DNA of 27,776 nucleotides from a virus. The notes below the pieces were generated by a model. It had not been told where the DNA came from. It made no database searches and worked only from the letters and a program-made list of their open reading frames with translations. Of this stretch, positions 5,890 to 12,591 are shown piece after piece. Made by a program: the position numbers and the translations under genes. Every line of letters starts with the position of its first letter. Position 1 is the stretch's first letter. The stretch covers positions 1 through 27,776 of IMG/VR virus record IMGVR_UViG_3300030117_006268, one strand, 5' to 3'.

Positions 5890-6242
5890 GTAGAAAACCT
5901 ATGAATAATGAAGCCAGACTCAGCAAGCATGTGTCTATCCGAGTGAGTGAAGCAGAGTACCAAATGCTCAAGCAGTACTCATTGAAGCGTGGGAAGACTT
6001 TTGCACAGGCTGTTCGCGAAATGTTGATTGGCGTTTTGGGCGATCAAGACCTCATTGACCATGTCATCAAAAGTGCCGAGCAGTGGGAGTCGGACAGATT
6101 GAATGGCGAGCATGCATCAGGTATCGATTCAAGCATCGCGTATGACCGGATGCAGCTTATACAGCTGTCGAGAAAATACGATGACTTTCAGCGCGAATTG
6201 GATATTGCGTTGCGGTCAATACCAACGGTGAATGCAGAATGA
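5886..6242 (+). CDS. Ribbon-helix-helix (CopG/Arc-like) protein
   Basis: A 118-residue protein with an N-terminal ribbon-helix-helix pattern at about 13-47: strand HVSIRVSEAEYQML, helix QYSLKRGKT, helix FAQAVREMLIGVL. Such domains dimerise and insert the strand pair into the major groove. The rest (about 50-118) is helical (IDHVIKSAEQWESDR, LIQLSRKYDDFQREL). It overlaps its neighbours by ATGA on both sides, so it is translated together with the Gp157-like and initiator genes. It is the best candidate in the window for a sequence-specific regulator, and its dimeric fold would suit the dyad iterons next door or the early promoter elements; this is inference. Confidence 0.65.
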   Translation: MSRKPMNNEARLSKHVSIRVSEAEYQMLKQYSLKRGKTFAQAVREMLIGVLGDQDLIDHVIKSAEQWESDRLNGEHASGIDSSIAYDRMQLIQLSRKYDDFQRELDIALRSIPTVNAE

Positions 6243-7069
6243 ACTTCCACAAGGGTCGGGCCACTGATGCAGTATTCGAGTCTGATTTACCGAGCATACA
6301 GAAACTGATTCTGCTCTGTTATATCAAGCACGCAAATGCTGACGGAGTGGCCTGGCCTGGTGGAAACAGAGTGGCAAGCTTGACTGGAGCCTCATTGGCA
6401 TCAATCAAGCGCCACCGTTCCGCATTGATGCAAGCAGGCATATTGGTCAAGATTGGTGGTGGTGATGGCAACGTTTATCGATTCCAAATCAACGTAAGCA
6501 ATCTCACCACTGGTGTCAGCGTGACACCGGTATCAGATAGTGACCGGTATCATAGCGATACCAGTACCGGTGTCACAGTGATACCTCTACCGGTGTCACA
6601 GAGAGACCCTAATATACACAAAGAAAATCACACACAGAAAAAACACAGTACGCCTTCGGCGGTTGTTAGTGAGCAGAAGAAGGTCAATCGAGATTTACAG
6701 AAGGTAAAACAGGTCTGGCAGTCGTTGATGTCCATATCAGAGCAATCTGATAAGTCATCACACAGGCTCAAGTTGACTCCTTGGCGGCAGTCAATGGTTA
6801 GTCAGCGGATGAAAACATATACGGCAGATGAAATCATCCATGCATGGACCTGGTGGAATGAGTCGATGCACCAGCAAGCCATTTATCTACGTTCGAACCG
6901 AGGACCAGCAGGAATCGATACCTTTTTGAGAAGGAGTAACCACGACAAATATCAGGCTTTCGCTGCCGACTGGAAGCCTGTTATAATTGAACCTGGGCCA
7001 AACGCTTCAATCGAAGAAATGAAGCAATGGCTCGATTACAAAAACCGCATGTCCATTGTGGGAAAATAG
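6239..7069 (+). CDS. Winged-helix replication initiator (lambda O-like organisation)
   Basis: A 276-residue protein. Residues about 15-85 form an HTH_36-type winged helix: LPSIQKLILLCYIKHANADG, then the AWPGGNRVASLTGASLASIKR recognition region and LMQAGIL. Residues about 92-124 are a Thr/Val/Asp-rich low-complexity linker encoded by an array of dyad iterons. Residues about 165-240 are a C-terminal domain (LKLTPWRQSMVSQRMKTYT, then GIDTFLRRSNHDKYQAF) of the kind found at the end of phage initiators. It probably binds the iterons inside its own gene, opens the A-rich tract that follows, and passes helicase on from the loader encoded at 7360. Its start overlaps the stop of the ribbon-helix-helix gene by ATGA. 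Confidence 0.75.
   Translation: MNFHKGRATDAVFESDLPSIQKLILLCYIKHANADGVAWPGGNRVASLTGASLASIKRHRSALMQAGILVKIGGGDGNVYRFQINVSNLTTGVSVTPVSDSDRYHSDTSTGVTVIPLPVSQRDPNIHKENHTQKKHSTPSAVVSEQKKVNRDLQKVKQVWQSLMSISEQSDKSSHRLKLTPWRQSMVSQRMKTYTADEIIHAWTWWNESMHQQAIYLRSNRGPAGIDTFLRRSNHDKYQAFAADWKPVIIEPGPNASIEEMKQWLDYKNRMSIVGK
6512..6608. repeat. Five dyad iterons: probable replication origin
   Basis: Five 17-base units start at 6512, 6529, 6546, 6569 and 6592. Each is GGTRTCA, three bases, then a right arm that is the reverse complement or a decayed form of it. Right arms: TGACACC (perfect), AGTGACC, CGATACC, TGATACC, AGAGACC. The first three units abut; the last two are each preceded by a 6-base gap ending in TACC. 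This is the layout of initiator-binding iterons inside an initiator gene. Confidence 0.75.
6609..6652. other. A-rich tract next to iterons: candidate DNA unwinding element
   Basis: About 44 bases directly after the iterons are strongly biased to A on the + strand (CTAATATACACAAAGAAAATC, then CACACAGAAAAAACACAG), inside the coding region of the initiator gene. In lambda the AT-rich, strand-asymmetric tract lies in the same place relative to the iterons, and is where DNA opens. Assignment is by position and composition. Confidence 0.5.
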
Positions 7070-7079
7070 GAGCGACAAA

Positions 7080-7367
7080 ATGACAATAAAAGGTAGTACC
7101 TTTACAGCAAAAGAGCTTTTCGCAGAGGTCGTCAAGATAGGCGAGCGATCGTTAAAGCAAGACAAAAACGAAACCGATTTAGACCCCGAATTGCTAAAGC
7201 CGATTCGGTACAATGTGAAAATGTTGCTTAGGATTCATGGGGATTTGACCCGAAGCAAATCCATGAGCGATCGGTCCTTTCTCGCGATGCAGATGATTTA
7301 CCAGGTCGCAGAATTGCAAGGGCATCTATTCAATGTAATCAAGCAGGAGGGCATCAAGCATGGCTAG
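7080..7367 (+). CDS. Small helical hypothetical protein between initiator and loader
   Basis: A 95-residue protein; ATG 7080 follows ATAGGAGCGACAAA, and the longer open frame from 7056 has no ribosome binding site. Almost entirely helical and charged: FTAKELFAEVVKIGERSL, LLKPIRYNVKMLLRIHGD, FLAMQMIYQVAELQGHLF. It overlaps the next gene by 8 bases. Its position between replication genes suggests a replication accessory role, but no family is recognised. Confidence 0.65.
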   Translation: MTIKGSTFTAKELFAEVVKIGERSLKQDKNETDLDPELLKPIRYNVKMLLRIHGDLTRSKSMSDRSFLAMQMIYQVAELQGHLFNVIKQEGIKHG

Positions 7368-7929
7368 TTCAGCAGAAGTATATGCTGCCCTCCGAATCAT
7401 CGGAGCATCATGCAAAGGCATGGGCTCTGGTGAGAATTGGGCAATGGAAGTAGCGAGCACTTGGGCAGGTGAGTTGAAGCATGCTCAGGCAAAGCATGTT
7501 GCAGACGCAGCACGAATGTGGATTCGAACGGAGGAGCGCCGTCCATCATTGTACAATTTTCTCAGCGTCGTCAAGCAGGCTAGAGGGCAGGCAAATGTCA
7601 AGCAGGACATCGCTGGTTGCGAAGATTGTGGATACAGCGGTTGGCGAGAATTGGTCGTCCATTGGTTGGATGCACGCACCAATACAAGAAGGGCGCAAAG
7701 TTACACCGCGCCATGTGAGTGTGAACGCGGGATGCATTTCGCTCAGAGTGTTGATGGATTTACCGTATCTAAAGCAAGACGCCAGTTCGAAAACATGGCT
7801 GGATTTATAGAAATACACGTTACCGACCGTGAAAGGTCAGCCATACCTTTGGCATTGAAAGTCTCACCGGAGCAATATCAGGAATTGTATAGCAAGCCTA
7901 AACGACGTAGCCTTGGATGGGAAAGCTGA
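7360..7929 (+). CDS. Probable helicase loader with Cys cluster
   Basis: A 189-residue protein. The N-terminal 75 residues look like the helical domain of G39P-type helicase loaders: a helix pair around WAMEVASTWAGELKHAQ, then VADAARMWIRTEERRPSLYNFL. A zinc-binding pattern follows: CEDCG (about residues 87-91) and, after about 25 residues, CECERG (about 113-118). A Cys-cluster of this type is common in phage loader proteins encoded after the initiator. The C-terminal 70 residues are unrecognised. It would recruit the host replicative helicase to the origin in the neighbouring initiator gene. An alternative is a primosomal or DNA-binding protein without loader activity. Confidence 0.5.
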   Translation: MASSAEVYAALRIIGASCKGMGSGENWAMEVASTWAGELKHAQAKHVADAARMWIRTEERRPSLYNFLSVVKQARGQANVKQDIAGCEDCGYSGWRELVVHWLDARTNTRRAQSYTAPCECERGMHFAQSVDGFTVSKARRQFENMAGFIEIHVTDRERSAIPLALKVSPEQYQELYSKPKRRSLGWES

Positions 7930-8159
7930 TGCCGAAAACAAAAGATAAACAATACAAAAATTGGATTTCGCAATGTTGGCCACTTCAGTCGGAATACGAC
8001 CTGCAAAGGTTCAAACGTTTCATTGATTCGTTACGGTTCCATTTTAACTTTAATTACCATGACACATTTCTATTCGTACAAGAAGCCGTTGGTCGTCAGA
8101 TTACAATGGGTGACTTTGATACCGTCATGGCAGAGCTTGATGCGTTGGAATCGAGGTAA
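7929..8159 (+). CDS. Small hypothetical protein (76 aa)
   Basis: ATG 7929 is placed in a TGATG overlap with the loader gene's stop, with GGGA 6 bases upstream; ATG 7917, in frame, is possible and would add four residues. The protein is helical and aromatic (WISQCWPLQSEYDLQRFKRFI, then FHFNFNYHDTFLFVQEAVGRQ) with an acidic end. Function unknown. It is part of a continuous string of small genes up to 8613. Confidence 0.6.
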   Translation: MPKTKDKQYKNWISQCWPLQSEYDLQRFKRFIDSLRFHFNFNYHDTFLFVQEAVGRQITMGDFDTVMAELDALESR

Positions 8160-8161
8160 GC

Positions 8162-8380
8162 ATGACGAATTGGAACCTAATCACACCGAGTTGGATACCA
8201 GAAAAATACACCGATGATGAAGACCGAGAATGCGATGCTTGTGGCGAACAGTTGATTTTGGTGGCTTGTGCTCGTCCAAATGTCGAAGACAATGAACCTT
8301 GGCACCGTCGCACAATGGACATTTGCCAAGAGTGCGAAGCGGAGTATGATTGGACTGGCAAATTGGTTATCAACGAATAG
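8162..8380 (+). CDS. Small zinc-ribbon protein
   Basis: A 72-residue protein with two CxxC pairs, CDAC (about residues 24-27) and CQEC (about 55-58), separated by 27 residues, a treble-clef or zinc-ribbon pattern. An acidic stretch (YTDDEDRE) precedes the first pair. The start follows GAGGTAAGC, two bases after the preceding stop. Such proteins commonly bind nucleic acid or RNA polymerase, but the target here is unknown. Confidence 0.65.
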   Translation: MTNWNLITPSWIPEKYTDDEDRECDACGEQLILVACARPNVEDNEPWHRRTMDICQECEAEYDWTGKLVINE

Positions 8381-8388
8381 GGGATGTC

Positions 8389-8613
8389 ATGCCAGCCAAA
8401 AGCAAATCGAAAAAAGCCAAAGTCAAGTCAGAAGCCAAGACTCAAGAAGCAGCGAAATCATATATCGTTGCAAAATGCCAATGGTGTGGGATGGAGTGGA
8501 AGCACTTTGGCCCCCAAACGCCTGCACATGTATGTGGCAAACTGTGTGAAGAGCATCTGCGTACTTCACTTGAGCTAAAGCAAGAAGCAGCAGAAATCAA
8601 GGCAAGAGCGTAG
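8389..8613 (+). CDS. Small zinc-binding protein with lysine-rich N-terminus
   Basis: A 74-residue protein; ATG 8389 follows TAGGGGATGTC. The open frame reaches back to 8350 but that start lies inside the preceding gene and has no good site. The first 22 residues are Lys/Ala rich (PAKSKSKKAKVKSEAK), a nucleic-acid-binding type tail, followed by CQWC (about 31-34) and then CGKLC (about 49-53), a second Cys4 site distinct from the gene before. Two successive small zinc proteins followed by a ParB-like protein suggest DNA-associated work. No specific family is recognised. Confidence 0.6.
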   Translation: MPAKSKSKKAKVKSEAKTQEAAKSYIVAKCQWCGMEWKHFGPQTPAHVCGKLCEEHLRTSLELKQEAAEIKARA

Positions 8614-8669
8614 GTTGTTTGCACCAACCATTACGAGGTGGTACGGTAGAAATCAAACAAGGAGCGACC

Positions 8670-9305
8670 ATGGGCAAGAAAAGCGCAGCCGCAGTATATG
8701 TCGACCCGAAGACCTTGGTGCCTTGGAGTCGGAACCCGCGAGATAACAAGATGGCTATCGATAAGGTGGCCACATCAATAGAGCGGTATGGATTCGCTTC
8801 GCCTATCGTGGCCAGGCAAGAGGATGCCAGAATCATAGCGGGGCATACGAGGCACGCAGCAGCTATGCGGTTGGGCTTAGATGAAGTGCCTGTGCGTTTC
8901 CTCGATATCGATGAACAGAAGGCATCAGCGCTCGCTCTGGCCGATAATAAACTGGGCGAAATTGCCACATGGGATGATGACGAGCTAAACAGAATTTTGA
9001 ACGAACTTAATGCAGACGGGGTGGATGTCGGCGAACTTGGTTTCGACATGGATGAGTTCGCAGATTTGCTTGATGAAATCGAAGCTGACTCTATCGAGCC
9101 AGATATCGTGTTCAGTGAATACCTTGACGAAGCAAATAACTATGTCGTGCTTCTGTTCAAAAACGAGATTGATTGGCTATCCGCTCAGACCCACTTCGAG
9201 CTTGAGTCGAAATACTCAAGACGATCGAATGGCAAACCATGGTCAAAAGGCGTTGGGCGCGTCATTGATGGAGCCGAATATCTGGACAAAATCAAAACGC
9301 CATGA
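8670..9305 (+). CDS. ParB-like (ParB/Srx fold) protein
   Basis: A 211-residue protein. Residues about 10-95 are a ParB N-terminal-type domain: YVDPKTLVPWSRNPRDN, ERYGFASPIVAR, then IIAGHTRHAAAMRLG (55-69) with the GHxR signature, and LALADNKLGE. In ParB proteins this fold binds CTP or acts as a nuclease. The rest is acidic (FDMDEFADLLDEIEAD) with a C-terminal domain (VVLLFKNEIDWLSAQTHF) that I have seen after this domain in other phages. No helix-turn-helix or methyltransferase domain is attached. The start follows AAGGAGCGACC; an upstream TTG at 8619 has no site. The ATGA overlap with the first glycosyltransferase gene suggests a shared role with DNA modification. Confidence 0.75.
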   Translation: MGKKSAAAVYVDPKTLVPWSRNPRDNKMAIDKVATSIERYGFASPIVARQEDARIIAGHTRHAAAMRLGLDEVPVRFLDIDEQKASALALADNKLGEIATWDDDELNRILNELNADGVDVGELGFDMDEFADLLDEIEADSIEPDIVFSEYLDEANNYVVLLFKNEIDWLSAQTHFELESKYSRRSNGKPWSKGVGRVIDGAEYLDKIKTP

Positions 9306-10012
9306 TTCGCATTTTGGTGCCGAGTTATGGCCGTGCCGGACAAGCCTCGACTATGTCGATTTTGCCGTCGGCAGATATCGTCGTACCCGAATCGCAATGG
9401 GACCTGTACGAAAAGACCTACCCAGGACGGGTGTTGACAATACCCGACAGCAAGGATGGAAACATAGCCCGGAAACGAAATGCCGTACTCGACATGCTTG
9501 AGCCTGACGAACCTTGTTTCATGGTTGATGACGATTTGCTTAACGTGGACAAAATCAAGCATGGAAAGCTCGCCGATGTGCAGCAAATGTTGGAAAGCTT
9601 TAGCAATGCAGCGCAAGATGCTGGTGCCTATTATGGTGGATTTTCGAATTACAACGACCCTGGCAAAATGGCGGAATATGCACCATTCTCATTGACCAAA
9701 CCAAGCTATGGTTGCGTGTTCATTAGGAATGACCCGAGCATTCGATATGACGAATCACTCGGCAGGCATGAGGATGTCGATATTTACCTGCAGTACATGC
9801 TGAAGCATAGATTCGTATTTAGAGATAACCGTTACTATTTCAACTTTGAGTGCAACAAGGATGTAGCTAAAAGGGTCCAACCTGGTGGAATACAGGGCGG
9901 TGATGTCGAGCACCGAGATGCTTTGATTGCACTACGAAAGAAGTGGGGCGGACTAATCAAGCTTAAAGATGGCAGAATGAATGGTGTGCACCAACCGATC
10001 AAGGGGACGTGA
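9302..10012 (+). CDS. GT-A glycosyltransferase, TET-associated (TAGT) type, first copy
   Basis: A 236-residue protein with the layout of TET-associated glycosyltransferases: N-terminal ILVPSYGRAG (4-13), then NIARKRNAVLDM (about 54-65), the metal- and nucleotide-sugar-binding VDDD (75-78), YAPFSLTK, and RYDESLGRHEDVDIYLQ with a downstream acidic residue that could be the base. Family members transfer sugar to hydroxymethylated pyrimidines in phage DNA. The target here is inferred, not shown. The gene is coupled to the ParB-like gene by ATGA and is a clear paralogue of the next gene. An alternative is glycosylation of a virion protein. Confidence 0.7.
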   Translation: MIRILVPSYGRAGQASTMSILPSADIVVPESQWDLYEKTYPGRVLTIPDSKDGNIARKRNAVLDMLEPDEPCFMVDDDLLNVDKIKHGKLADVQQMLESFSNAAQDAGAYYGGFSNYNDPGKMAEYAPFSLTKPSYGCVFIRNDPSIRYDESLGRHEDVDIYLQYMLKHRFVFRDNRYYFNFECNKDVAKRVQPGGIQGGDVEHRDALIALRKKWGGLIKLKDGRMNGVHQPIKGT

Positions 10013-10758
10013 TGCAGATACTTAGTCCGTCATGGAAGCGTGCAGATTCGTGTTTCACTCACAAATATTTACCAGACATAAAGTACGTTGTCTGCACATC
10101 GCAAGCAGATGCATATCGAGAAAATGGTTTGCCTGTGTTGGAATGTCCAGACTCAGCTCAGGGCAGCGTTTGTCGAGTTAGAAATTGGATTCTGGACAAT
10201 GCCGACGATGACCATGTGCTAATAGTAGATGATGACATTCACTATCTCGGCAGGTGGAATGGTAACAAGCACCAGAAAATGAACACGAAGCAAGCGATGG
10301 AATTCATAGCTCAAGGCTTCGAGCTTGCGGAGCAGTTTGGTGTTCGATTCTGGGGAATCAATCTGTTGCAGGACAAAGGTGCATATCGCGAATACACTCC
10401 ATTCAGTCTCAACAATGTCGTGCTTGGGCCATTTGGTGGATTCCTCAATGCCGATTGCAGATATGATGAATCGTTGCCTTTGAAGGAAGATTACGACATG
10501 AGCTTGCAGATGTTGAACAAACATCGGAAGGTCCTACGCATTAACTATGCTCATTATGTATGCAAGCAGCACACGAATCGTGGTGGCTGTGCATCCTACA
10601 GAACCGTTAGCAGGGAGATGGAGCAGTTTGACATGTTGCAGGCGAAGTGGGGCAAGAGCATAATCAGAAAAGACAGTGGGTCGTCAAAGGTAAATAGGAA
10701 ACGGCAACAGACCTATGACATCAACCCAATAGTACGAGTGCCGATAGGTGGTGTGTGA
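10012..10758 (+). CDS. GT-A glycosyltransferase, TAGT type, second copy
   Basis: A 248-residue paralogue of the preceding gene. Shared features in order: ILSPSWKRAD, VCRVRN (53-58), IVDDD (71-75) followed by an IHYLG segment, YTPFSLNN, GGFLNADCRYDESL, then KEDYDMSLQMLNKHR and a final QAKWGKSIIRK. It keeps the same acidic residues as the first copy, so both are expected to be active. ATG 10012 forms a TGATG overlap with the previous stop; GTG 10009 is the alternative. The last 25 residues (SSKVNRKRQQTYDINP) have no counterpart in the first copy. Two enzymes could act in sequence to build a disaccharide, or on different bases. Confidence 0.7.
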   Translation: MQILSPSWKRADSCFTHKYLPDIKYVVCTSQADAYRENGLPVLECPDSAQGSVCRVRNWILDNADDDHVLIVDDDIHYLGRWNGNKHQKMNTKQAMEFIAQGFELAEQFGVRFWGINLLQDKGAYREYTPFSLNNVVLGPFGGFLNADCRYDESLPLKEDYDMSLQMLNKHRKVLRINYAHYVCKQHTNRGGCASYRTVSREMEQFDMLQAKWGKSIIRKDSGSSKVNRKRQQTYDINPIVRVPIGGV

Positions 10759-11174
10759 TGGGTAGGCCAACAAAACTCAATCCGCAAACGCAACTGAAGT
10801 TCATACAGGGGCTAAAGCTTGGTTTGACTTATGAGCTTGCTGCGTCCTATGCGGGAGTCGATAGGACCACGATATTCAACTGGATGAGACGTGGGAAGGA
10901 AGAGACAGAGGGCATTTATTTCGACTTTGTCAACGCAGTAAAACAAGCAGAAGGAGTCTGTGCAGCGAATTGCATGACTCGTATTATCCGGGCAGCAGAG
11001 AATGGTCAGTGGCAGGCAGCGGGTTGGATAATGGAGCGCCGATATGGATATTCAGCTCGTCAAGAAATCAACGTGGGGGCATCGGAGCAAGGGCTGGACG
11101 CAGCAGAGGAACTAATCAATAAGGTGGCCCAAGTCGCTCAAGCGTTACAGGAGCCTGAACTTGGGGAAGATTGA
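10758..11174 (+). CDS. terS: Terminase small subunit
   Basis: A 138-residue protein with an N-terminal helix-turn-helix (ELAASYAGVDRTTIFNWMRRG, about residues 26-46) and a central helical segment (FVNAVKQAEGV, then IIRAAENGQWQAAGWIMERRYG), the pattern of phage small terminases that recognise the packaging site and assemble as a ring. The start at 10758 is in a TGATG overlap with the second glycosyltransferase gene; GTG 10755 is possible. The large subunit starts inside this gene, which supports the call. The cos or pac site could not be located. Confidence 0.8.
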   Translation: MGRPTKLNPQTQLKFIQGLKLGLTYELAASYAGVDRTTIFNWMRRGKEETEGIYFDFVNAVKQAEGVCAANCMTRIIRAAENGQWQAAGWIMERRYGYSARQEINVGASEQGLDAAEELINKVAQVAQALQEPELGED

Positions 11175-12549
11175 CCGGGCCAATCTCATATCAGAAGGGT
11201 ACGAAGCAGCGGTCAGGCTGAATGGCTTGATGGCGCAGTACCCGTTGGCCTTTCGTCGTTTATGGCATAGGCCTGGGCCTCGGACCTCGCAGAAGCGGGC
11301 TGTCCAGTTGCTTACAGACAGGAGCATCAAGTGCGGATTGCTTGTTGGTGGCAATCGGTCTGGCAAATCAGAAGCTGGAGCAATGGTGGCAGCGGCTGTT
11401 GCGATCGGCAGTGCTGACCCAGGTGTCAGTCGTTGGATACGTGAGAATGAACTCGACCCCGATTCGTTCAACAAGGAACCTGGCCGCATATGTTGCGTCT
11501 CGTTGACCTCAAATGAATCAATCCGAGTACAGAGGCCGAAGATAAACCAATTCTTGCCTGCTGGTACATATTGGAAAAACCAATTCGGTGGCGGTGAAGC
11601 AGTCGCCCAGTTGCCGAATGGCGGAGTCGTCCTATTCAAGACCATCGACCAAGGAGCAAGAAGTTTCCAGGCAGATGCGTGGGACCTGTGCTGGTTTGAC
11701 GAAGACCCAGAAGACCAAGCATGTTTCAACGAGGCAAGGATGCGTTTGGTCGATAAGCGTGGTTTTTGTTATGTCACGATGACACCACTGCGTGGACTGA
11801 CTTGGATTTGGGAGCGATTCGTAAGGGATTCGGAACCCAATACGATGTGCCAGTGGATTCATGGCGAAGACAATCCATACATACCGCGTGATGAGCTTGA
11901 GACCCTGTTGCGTAGCTATGGTCCCCATGAAAGGGCGGCCAGAGCAAGGGGTGAGTTTACCGTGCTCGAGGGCAGGGTTTACCCAGACTGGGGACGGCAC
12001 AAGCATGTTGTCGAAGATGTCGAGATTCAGTCACACTGGCTGCGTTATGCCTCGATAGACTTTGGTACCAGAAACCCCTTCTGTTGCCTTATGGCGGCAG
12101 TGGACCCCAAAGACGATACGCTCTACATATTGGATGAGCATTACCAGTCAGAGTGGACGCTGAGTCGACATGCAGAGGCGATGCGGGCAATGTTCCGTCA
12201 GTATGGAATGCCGGACCAAATCGTCGCAGACCCAGAAGACCGTGGTTCGCGTTTGTCGTTGGCTTCTGAACATGACATGCCCACGATTAAGGCACGGAAG
12301 GAAATACGTGCAGGCATCAATGCCGTAGCTGAACGGTTAGCTGGTGATGTCAATGGGGAGCCGCATATATTCGTACACAGCAGATGCAAGAACCTCATTC
12401 GAGAAATCGAAAGCTACATTTGGGACCAGAGGAGAGGAAAAGCAAACACGAACCAACGTGATTTGCCAGCCAAAGCAAACGACCATGCGATGGATGCCCT
12501 TCGCTATCTGTGTATGCATCTCAAGCGTGCCGATTTTGCCGCAGGTTGA
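11161..12549 (+). CDS. terL: Terminase large subunit
   Basis: A 462-residue packaging ATPase-nuclease. The ATPase domain has Walker A GGNRSGKS (63-70), Walker B WDLCWFDED (174-182, with D180-E181 catalytic) and the coupling motif YVTMTPL. The nuclease domain has candidate metal-binding acids D300 (in SIDFGTRNP), D357 (in VADPEDRGS) and D441/D445 (in KANDHAMDALRY). All key motifs are present, so it should be functional. Start is TTG 11161, supported by AGGAG 8 bases upstream inside terS; no ATG lies nearby in frame. It moves DNA into proheads through the portal encoded next. Confidence 0.9.
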   Translation: MGKIDRANLISEGYEAAVRLNGLMAQYPLAFRRLWHRPGPRTSQKRAVQLLTDRSIKCGLLVGGNRSGKSEAGAMVAAAVAIGSADPGVSRWIRENELDPDSFNKEPGRICCVSLTSNESIRVQRPKINQFLPAGTYWKNQFGGGEAVAQLPNGGVVLFKTIDQGARSFQADAWDLCWFDEDPEDQACFNEARMRLVDKRGFCYVTMTPLRGLTWIWERFVRDSEPNTMCQWIHGEDNPYIPRDELETLLRSYGPHERAARARGEFTVLEGRVYPDWGRHKHVVEDVEIQSHWLRYASIDFGTRNPFCCLMAAVDPKDDTLYILDEHYQSEWTLSRHAEAMRAMFRQYGMPDQIVADPEDRGSRLSLASEHDMPTIKARKEIRAGINAVAERLAGDVNGEPHIFVHSRCKNLIREIESYIWDQRRGKANTNQRDLPAKANDHAMDALRYLCMHLKRADFAAG

Positions 12550-12591
12550 ATCAGCCGTGACATAAGGCCACGACTCTGTTATCGTCCGACC

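Noticed and set aside
5370-5963. A 197-codon open frame on the - strand opposite the Gp157-like gene
   Set aside because: It is fully covered by well-supported + strand genes, has Ser/Cys-rich composition typical of antisense shadows, and no ribosome binding site. Nothing else in the window is on the - strand.
6512-6608. Iteron array considered as a CRISPR array
   Set aside because: Units are only 17 bases, alternate in orientation within each unit, lack spacer-length gaps and lie inside a coding gene.
8614-8669. GGTTG/CAACC hairpin before the ParB-like gene as a terminator or parS site
   Set aside because: The stem is five pairs with no T run, and no dyad resembling a parS site is present.
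11145-11729. A 194-codon open frame on the - strand opposite terL
   Set aside because: Lies over the Walker motifs of the terminase and has low-complexity shadow composition.
12550-12591. Gap before the portal gene as a promoter
   Set aside because: Only a weak CGTG/CACG pair and no promoter boxes or Shine-Dalgarno sequence are seen; nothing supportable.
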